Positions 59,292-64,000 of a stretch of 64,000 bases of DNA are shown one piece after another. Numbering within the stretch: position 1 is the first letter of the stretch; each line of letters opens with the position of its first letter. A program made the translations under genes and the position numbers. This DNA comes from Cycas panzhihuaensis (lineage: Eukaryota > Cycadophyta): positions 132,687,741-132,751,740 of the forward strand of contig CM041465.1 in the NCBI GenBank assembly GCA_023213395.1. Reading direction: 5' to 3'. Below the pieces are notes generated by a model. The model searched no databases, had not been told where the DNA came from, and saw only the letters and a list, made by a program, of their open reading frames with translations.

Positions 59292-60159
59292 TGAAGCGAT
59301 TGATCTCAAGAAGGTCGTAAATGATGTACAAACTACGTAGAGGCTGTACAGCTCAGGGAATGCTAAAAAAATAGCATAAAATTACTTGGTCTAACTCGTA
59401 TCAGACTTACACCCTATCAAAAAAGAGATCAAATGAAAAATAAAGCCAAAATGGGCAAATCAGAAGAGGGTTAATGAGGTTTCATTGTCAAAACAAGTAG
59501 CCAAGATTCTAGGAGGGAGATCTCTTCGTAGAAGCGACAAAATTTGAAACCGCTAAATCTAGTGCAAATTTAACTCATAGAGCTTCAAAATGATTGGTCG
59601 CTTGCTAGGGTTTTATTCATTGTGGAGACTGCGCCAGCTTATAAAAATTTAAGTTCTTTATCAAGCCTTGAAGAAATGGTAAAAAAATGATAAAAAATTA
59701 TAAAATATCAAACAAAATCTCAGTATAGTTTCTCCAAAAGAATGTTGGGCTAAATACATAGCTGTTACTATATAGATCTAAAGAAATATTGAGTAAATGG
59801 AGTAAATACACTAAAAAATAACCAAATATTTAATAAAATTATGTAGAATTTATTAATGAAACTTTATAAAATGATGAAATATTAAATGTTTTACTAATTA
59901 TGGCTGTGATCCTACATAGATCTATGAAAATATGGATTATTTTGTACATATATATCATAAATAATCAACGTTTTAATGAAAATACTATAAAAATTATTAA
60001 TAAGCTTTATAAAAAGTGAATAAAACCAATATATTGCTTGTCATGAGTAGCTTTGATAAATCTCTACTTTAAAAACCAATAGATCTTCTTGCTCTTAAAT
60101 GAAAGACTTCAACAGGCCAAAATCTGAGCTATGATGCCAAATGAAGTCTTTACCAAGAA
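57586..60159 (-). other. TRGAG-8 leader with repeated module
   Basis: A 2.6-kb leader without a credible gene. It contains about three diverged copies of a module (58430-58560, 58725-58890, 58955-59095), each with a version of TTTCCAACATATCTAATCAT, then AAAATGGACTCCTGGAT, then AAAAGTTATAA. RLC-3 and RLC-6 leaders each have one copy. Confidence 0.6.
59248..59288. repeat. (AG)n microsatellite
   Basis: About 20 uninterrupted AG units in the TRGAG-8 leader. Confidence 0.97.
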
Positions 60160-60171
60160 GCTCTGATACCA
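60160..60171 (-). other. Primer-binding site of TRGAG-8
   Basis: The plus strand reads GCTCTGATACCA, a perfect complement of the Met-tRNA site. A second degraded copy, GCTATGATGCCA, followed by AATGAAG lies 31 bp away at 60128-60139. Confidence 0.93.
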
Positions 60172-60173
60172 AA

Positions 60174-60508
60174 TGAAAGATTTAAAAATATGGAGATAGA
60201 GCAGAGCAATAAGCAAAAATGATCAATCCATTGTATTGCATGAACATAACCAAATATTACATTCAATCCATGTTTGAGAGTATATACATATTTCCAAATG
60301 GAGGCTATGTCAAAAGACATCAGGGTTTGTCACCCTAGTAAATATATAGTTTAGGAGAGGAGGAAAGCCTCCTCAACCTCCAAAATTCAAAATACATTAA
60401 AATAATGTTTAATTAAAGTAACACTTAGCCCTACCTTACTTACCTTCATATGTGTGTACTCATATATATATAATGGTAGAAGTGGGGTGATGAACATTAA
60501 CCCCAATA
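60174..60508 (-). repeat. 5' LTR of TRGAG-8
   Basis: 335 bp, the partner of 56576-56910, ending TA instead of CA. A TATA-like box (complement of TAAATATATAG) lies mid-LTR. Confidence 0.93.
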
Positions 60509-62930
60509 ATGTACCTAAACTTTTAAACGCTATAGCCTTGTTTTATGTTGAGTTAATCTATATTGAGTCTTGTCTCTAAATAAGGTTAAGTATGGAAACT
60601 ATATCCTTATAATGCCCAGAGCCCTTTCTTGTGTTTCATGCAATTCACCATCATGGAGTCTAATAGGTGTCATTAAACTAGTTGGCTTAGAGGAGCTTGA
60701 TTAACTTACCTTGTATATAAATCATCTTCTCTCTTCTTATTTCTCAAGTAGTTTCCTATGATTGTAATGTTTGTGATATATATGTATTGACCTATTCTAT
60801 CTTAAAATCTCATCCAAAAAATCAAATTTAAGTTCTATATAAATTTAGATAAAATGATAATACCCCTATACTTATGATTGTTTAATAATTCATATCCATC
60901 ATTTTTGTAAACATTTCTTAGGATCGCCATCAACTCTTATATTTTCTTTTACATAATTCTCTACCTATTCACTTGAGTCAAATGTTTGAGTCAATTAAGT
61001 CATATTATAAAGTCATTTTGAGTCAATTAGGTCATTATGTTATCATGGAGAGAATATGAAAATTTAGAACCAACTCCCTTCATTTATCCCATCCCTAAAT
61101 TAGATTCAGTCACATAACTCACCATTAAAGGGATCTAAATTCTAATGAGCCAACCTTGAGAGACTTTCATTACCTACCCAATTATTAAGTCAACATCACT
61201 CTAGTTTTAGGTTGTGGACTACTTATGTCCATATTAAGCCAGCCCTTACTCTTATCCCATCCCTAGGAATCTATCACCTTCTCTAGTTCTTTACTTTTCA
61301 CCTTTTAGTCATACTTTGTAGTAATGCTTTGTTATTCAAGCATATTCCCCTTCTACTCTTGGTTACAATCCCTTTTACCTAGTCTTAGTTGTTGACAACA
61401 TTATGTAGTAGATTTTACTTCATTTTCATTATTTTATAGTTTTAGTAGTATTTTTTCCCCACTTTCCAATTTGATAATTTGTGCTAACTTGGTTCAAGTT
61501 TTTCTTCAATACTTAATATTGAGTATTGATCTTAACAACCTCTTGCTCTTCCCTTATCTTAGATATTTCTACTAGTAGATTTTTTTATGTTAATTTTCTT
61601 CTTAATAACATATGTCTTTTTTATATTTTCATTATTGTGGCCTCATTTATCACCTTCTAACATATTTTATGGTCCTATCTCTCTAGGGACCTTTCTTGAT
61701 GTAATTCGAGTCATTTTAGATTCAATAGGGTTATTCTTGTTATGTTGTCATGATAGATGTAAATTTCATTCTTACTTCATTCACAGTAGTGGACTTTATG
61801 ATTGTGCCCTTCTTTCAACACACACTTGATTTAGCTCTACATTTTATTTAATATTATGTCATGATTATCTTTTTTGCTATTTCATCTTCATGTATATCTT
61901 TTAAGTTGTCACCTTTGGTAGCAATAGTATACCTCTTAGAGTAGCTTATTTCTTAAGTTTAGATTTATCGTCATAATTTTGAGTTGACTCACCTCTTTGC
62001 TACTTTAGTTTCTAATGCATTTAATAGTTATAAATTTTCTCATCTTTGGTTCCAAAGATTCCTTTGAGTTCCTATCATCATTTTTTTTGCCACTTTAGTA
62101 GTGCTTCGGTGCCTTTCCCATATGATGATACATACTTTCCATAGATTTTTGCCCTATGTCACATACTTGGCAGTAGCTTTTCTACTTTGTACTAGTTTAA
62201 TGGCACAGATCTTTTAGTTTAGTACTAGTATGATCCATTTTCTATAATAGTTTATTTGGATCATTTCTATATATATTTAGGGATAGTTGATTTAATAGTT
62301 GGTATTTGGCAATATCTTTCCCTTAAGAGTTGAGCAGTCGCTAATATTTTCGACACTTCTACAGGTTTTTAGATCTCATCCTTAGTTAGTCTACTTCAAT
62401 ATTTGATTGATGCTTTGCAATGATTAGATCTGTAACCTTAGTTTAAGTTTGTGGTGGTCAACATATCTCAACATTTTCTCAAAGAATCTATAGTTCATAG
62501 GACATACAATTATAACTTTCTATTATAATCTTCAAAGTTTGGTTCTATCTTCTAAATAATATCTTCTAATTCTTTGGCAATTCTAAATTTGTTCCAAAGA
62601 TGATTGTAGATTAGTTTAATTATTAAACTATCATGCATTTATTTGATCTTTGAGACACCTCCTTATTCCTTTCTAAGGCCTTCCATTATTTTAGATTTAG
62701 AATGTGGGCTTTAGATCACTTTAATAGTGTCCTTTTAGATTCAACTTGCCATGTACTTCTATTACCATCACATCTTCAATAGTGGTTTACTCTTAGAAGT
62801 ACTATGTTTAGTTATTGGTTGATTATTGATCTGAATCTTGAATGGGAAAGTGAAAACTTTAACCAATTGAAACAAAATCCAGAATAATTTACATTATTAT
62901 TACATAGAATTGTAAATATTTAGAATTTTT
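60509..62930. other. Unannotated AT-rich sequence
   Basis: No protein motif, LTR pair or RNA gene could be supported. The phrase GAGTCAATTA-GTCAT is repeated at 60982 and 61019. The open frame 61587-61829 (80 codons, plus) is hydrophobic and AT-driven, with no homologous pattern that I recognise. Confidence 0.4.
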
Positions 62931-63790
62931 CTTACAAAACTCGTCTTGTTTATGCTCTATTGAGCATGCATGGGACTGCTATAGTGTTTTGGGAGAGAGA
63001 AACTGAGTGTTGGGTGCTCCTTGAGCTGCTACTCATTCACTGAAACCTCTGTCTCGAAGTCTGCAAAACGTTTTTTGGTTATTTATTACCAAAAACCCCT
63101 TTTTTGGTGAAGAAAAACTGGCTAGCATCTCTTTCGGGGACTGCTGCAACTTCTATCTTCTCCACTCGGCTACAACTATGATCTTCTGGGCTCCTTCACG
63201 ATCCCCGCAATAGGTTTTTCTGTTGTGTTTCCATCTTATTCTCTCCCAACGCAGATTTTCACTTTCTAGAGTTGTTCTCTTTCTGGAAAAGTGATTTTCT
63301 CGAAGCTTTCCTCGAATCTTGCTCTGTGCTACATCTAGGGCTACGGCGCCCTCCTTGTCCTAACAAAAATCTCTGTCAAGATCCCCCGAATTTCTCCCTA
63401 AAATTTTACTTAAAAGCGTTTTCATTTGGGGCTATTTTTCTGTTTTTTCTATTTTCTAATGGGTTTCAAAATGGCTTATGAAATCTTAGAAAAATCTTTT
63501 TATTTTGGAGTTTTTCCTCTTTAAATGTATAGAGGACACGTGTGCGTAGCCTCTCCTCAAATTTCGTGTGAAACGGATCCCGTTTGCATCACCAAAATCA
63601 TTTCCATTTTTCTTATTTTTTTGTTTTTTGACTTTTGCGTAGCAGTCGCCTCAGTTACGTAGCAGTCGCCTCAGTTGTGTAGCGATGGCAAGACCTACGT
63701 AGTGTGATGACTTGTAGCACTGCGTAGTCGTAGCACTTGCGTAGCACCTTGGTAGCAATTGTAGCACCTTTTTGCACTCGTAGAAATACA
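62931..63790. other. CpG-containing, pyrimidine-rich segment of unknown nature
   Basis: Composition changes sharply here. Some thirty CpG dinucleotides occur in under 900 bp, with long T- and C-rich runs and few decayed-looking features. An open frame at 63272-63481 (69 codons, plus) has no recognisable domain. It could be the LTR or leader of a younger retroelement, or the 5' region of a gene lying beyond the window. The sequence alone does not decide. Confidence 0.45.
63636..63785 (+). repeat. GTAGC-based short tandem array
   Basis: It begins with two near-perfect 20-bp units, CGTAGCAGTCGCCTCAGTTA and the same ending in G (63638-63657, 63658-63677). The core GTAG then recurs eleven times in about 150 bp, eight of them GTAGC, often within CGTAGCAC. 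Confidence 0.88.
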
Positions 63791-64000
63791 TTTTTTTACA
63801 TTTTTTAAGCTTTTTAAAGGCATGTTTCTACTAAATGAAGACCATTAAGCCTTTTTTAAGGTAATTTTCTACTACATAAAGACCATTTACATGAAAAACA
63901 AAGTATTTAGAGTATTTTAAAGATTTGAAATGGATCAGAACTCTCCTTTTTTAGGAGTTCATGGCCTCATGAACTTTACAGTTGCAGATGAGGAAATTTG

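Larger units (their letters stand above)
56576..60508 (-). mobile_element. TRGAG-8, gag-only LTR retrotransposon
   Basis: A 3.9-kb minus-strand element with two 335-bp LTRs, a perfect Met-tRNA PBS complement, a 2.6-kb leader, a gag relic and a polypurine tract immediately downstream of gag. No protease, integrase, RT or RNase H. The organisation matches terminal-repeat retrotransposons with a gag domain (TR-GAG). LTRs resemble those of RLC-3, e.g. the mid-LTR string TAAATATATAGTTTGAGG beside ATATATTTATAGATTTTGAG. Gag resembles that of RLC-3 and RLC-6. No simple target-site duplication is present. Confidence 0.85.

Noticed and set aside
63272-63481. Plus-strand open frame as first exon of a host gene
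   Set aside because: No start context, splice signal or domain that I can support. Kept only as part of an unexplained segment.

Overview
The window is non-genic DNA from a plant nuclear genome that is large and rich in retrotransposons. It is strongly AT-rich, and almost everything recognisable in it is a decayed LTR retrotransposon, mostly Ty1/copia. Reading frames are cut by TAG, TAA and TGA where related elements carry Gln, Trp or Arg, and CpG is scarce. That is the signature of long-methylated DNA losing C to T. Old, slowly removed, nested copia and gypsy layers suggest a gymnosperm-like or other giant plant genome. The species cannot be read from the sequence. I found no intact host gene, rRNA or canonical tRNA gene.

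Layout: 1.5-2.9 kb holds a Ty3/gypsy protease-reverse transcriptase relic (+). 6.06-17.16 kb is an LTR element (A, +) whose 3' LTR was split by copia element RLC-1 (-, 9.41-16.84 kb). RLC-2 (-) lies at 18.24-23.21 kb. A gypsy protease-region relic (+) at 24.0 kb was split by RLC-3 (-, 24.22-31.93 kb). RLC-4 (-, 33.67-39.01 kb) is followed by RLC-5 (+, 39.48-44.27 kb). RLC-6 (-, 44.78-56.51 kb) carries a nested 4.4-kb element without recognisable coding, LARD-7 (-, 49.35-53.77 kb). Next is a gag-only element, TRGAG-8 (-, 56.58-60.51 kb). The last kilobase (62.9-64.0 kb) is a compositionally different, CpG-containing segment with an iterated GTAGC array.

Element ends were fixed by matching LTR pairs, the primer-binding site (complement of the initiator-Met tRNA 3' end), polypurine tracts and target-site duplications. 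The duplications of RLC-5 (TTCCT), RLC-6 (TCCAT) and LARD-7 (AGGTT) are exact. Those of A, RLC-1 and RLC-4 differ only by C-to-T or G-to-A changes.

The most interesting material is one family: RLC-3 and RLC-6 (full gag-pol) and TRGAG-8 (LTRs, long leader and gag, no pol). They share leaders of about 2.5-2.8 kb, a conserved leader block of about 460 bp (RLC-3 and RLC-6) and a recurring leader module present once in each autonomous copy and about three times in TRGAG-8. TRGAG-8 looks like a non-autonomous partner of this family. LARD-7 is a second type of non-autonomous element, with a degenerate iterated GGCGACT-like motif.
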